This document shows positions 10,956-11,081 of a stretch of DNA of 11,081 nucleotides, piece by piece. The number at the start of each line of letters is the position of its first letter. The first letter of the stretch is position 1. The DNA comes from Nanobdellota archaeon (GTDB lineage: Archaea > Nanobdellota > Nanobdellia > Pacearchaeales > GW2011-AR1): the NCBI GenBank assembly GCA_030640565.1, contig DAOWJD010000061.1:1-11081 (forward strand), read 5' to 3'. Made by a program: the position numbers and the translations under genes. The notes under the pieces are model-generated. The model did no database searches, was not told where the DNA came from, and saw nothing but the letters and a program-made list of their open reading frames with translations.

Positions 10956-11081
10956 AAAGAGCACATTTGCTCCTGTTGCAATTAAAAATGACATTAATAT
11001 TAAAATAAAAGAATGTCTGATTCCTGCTTTGATATTTCCTTCTGATAATTTTCCTATAGTCAGACCACTAAAAAATCCTTG
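10947..11081 (-). CDS. Partial type IV pilus assembly membrane protein (FlaJ/TadC-like C-terminus)
   Basis: Only the last 44 residues lie in the window; the gene enters at its right edge. They read GFFSGLTIGKLSEGNIKAGI, then a hydrophobic helix (SFILILMSFLIATGANVLFG) and TGA. The G-L-x-x-G-K-x-x-E-G-x-x-K-A-G-x-x-H pattern before a terminal membrane helix matches the end of archaeal T2SS-F/TadC (FlaJ-like) proteins, the inner-membrane platform of type IV pili. The following two pilin-type genes support this. The stop overlaps the ribosome-binding site of the next gene, indicating translational coupling. Confidence 0.65.
   Translation of the reverse strand, partial: QGFFSGLTIGKLSEGNIKAGIRHSFILILMSFLIATGANVLFGG

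Overview
This AT-rich window most likely comes from a small-genome DPANN archaeon of the Woesearchaeota/Pacearchaeota type. The evidence is archaeal: TATA boxes centred about 26 bp upstream of several start codons, giving leaderless mRNAs; an archaeal-type SRP RNA; a FlaJ/TadC-like pilus-assembly C-terminus followed by two one-helix pilus-type proteins; and Cys-repeat surface proteins of a kind I associate with DPANN genomes. The taxonomy is an inference. No marker protein is present.

Layout, left to right. (1) Positions 16-274, minus strand: a signal recognition particle (7S) RNA gene with its promoter at 297-304. (2) Positions 411-6524, minus strand: two tandem operons of membrane-anchored extracytoplasmic proteins. 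The distal operon (6524 to 4390) encodes a Cys-module plus TolB-like propeller protein, then an anchored Asp-box (sialidase/GH43-like) propeller, and is followed by a leftover C-terminal fragment of a glycoside hydrolase. The proximal operon (4131 to 411) encodes a second Cys-module propeller protein, an anchored clan GH-A-like glycoside hydrolase, a third propeller protein, and an 18-codon stub that begins with the same anchor. (3) Positions 6672-7304, minus strand: a small serine alpha/beta hydrolase. (4) Positions 7494-8237, plus strand: an anchored protein with four Cys repeats. (5) Positions 8342-9247, minus strand: a Fic-domain protein with substitutions at the catalytic His and at the inhibitory Glu, bracketed by two extra copies of the SRP RNA promoter. 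(6) Positions 9507-11081, minus strand: the end of a type IV pilus operon (TadC-like C-terminus, pilin-like protein, then a pilin N-terminus fused to the back half of a radical SAM enzyme).

Two themes stand out. The surface operons look like a cassette system. Two genes share an identical 105 bp at the 5' end (membrane anchor), and an identical 123 bp occurs at or just beyond their 3' ends, while the catalytic middles are unrelated. Recombination scars (an out-of-frame 3' remnant and a truncated anchor) remain. Second, the SRP RNA promoter, up to about its start site, recurs at two other loci beside rearranged or terminating genes, with weaker relatives elsewhere. These repeats may be mobile promoters, recombination substrates, or both.

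The surface proteins presumably act together outside the membrane on glycans or partner-cell components. The sequence supports anchoring and fold, but not the substrate.
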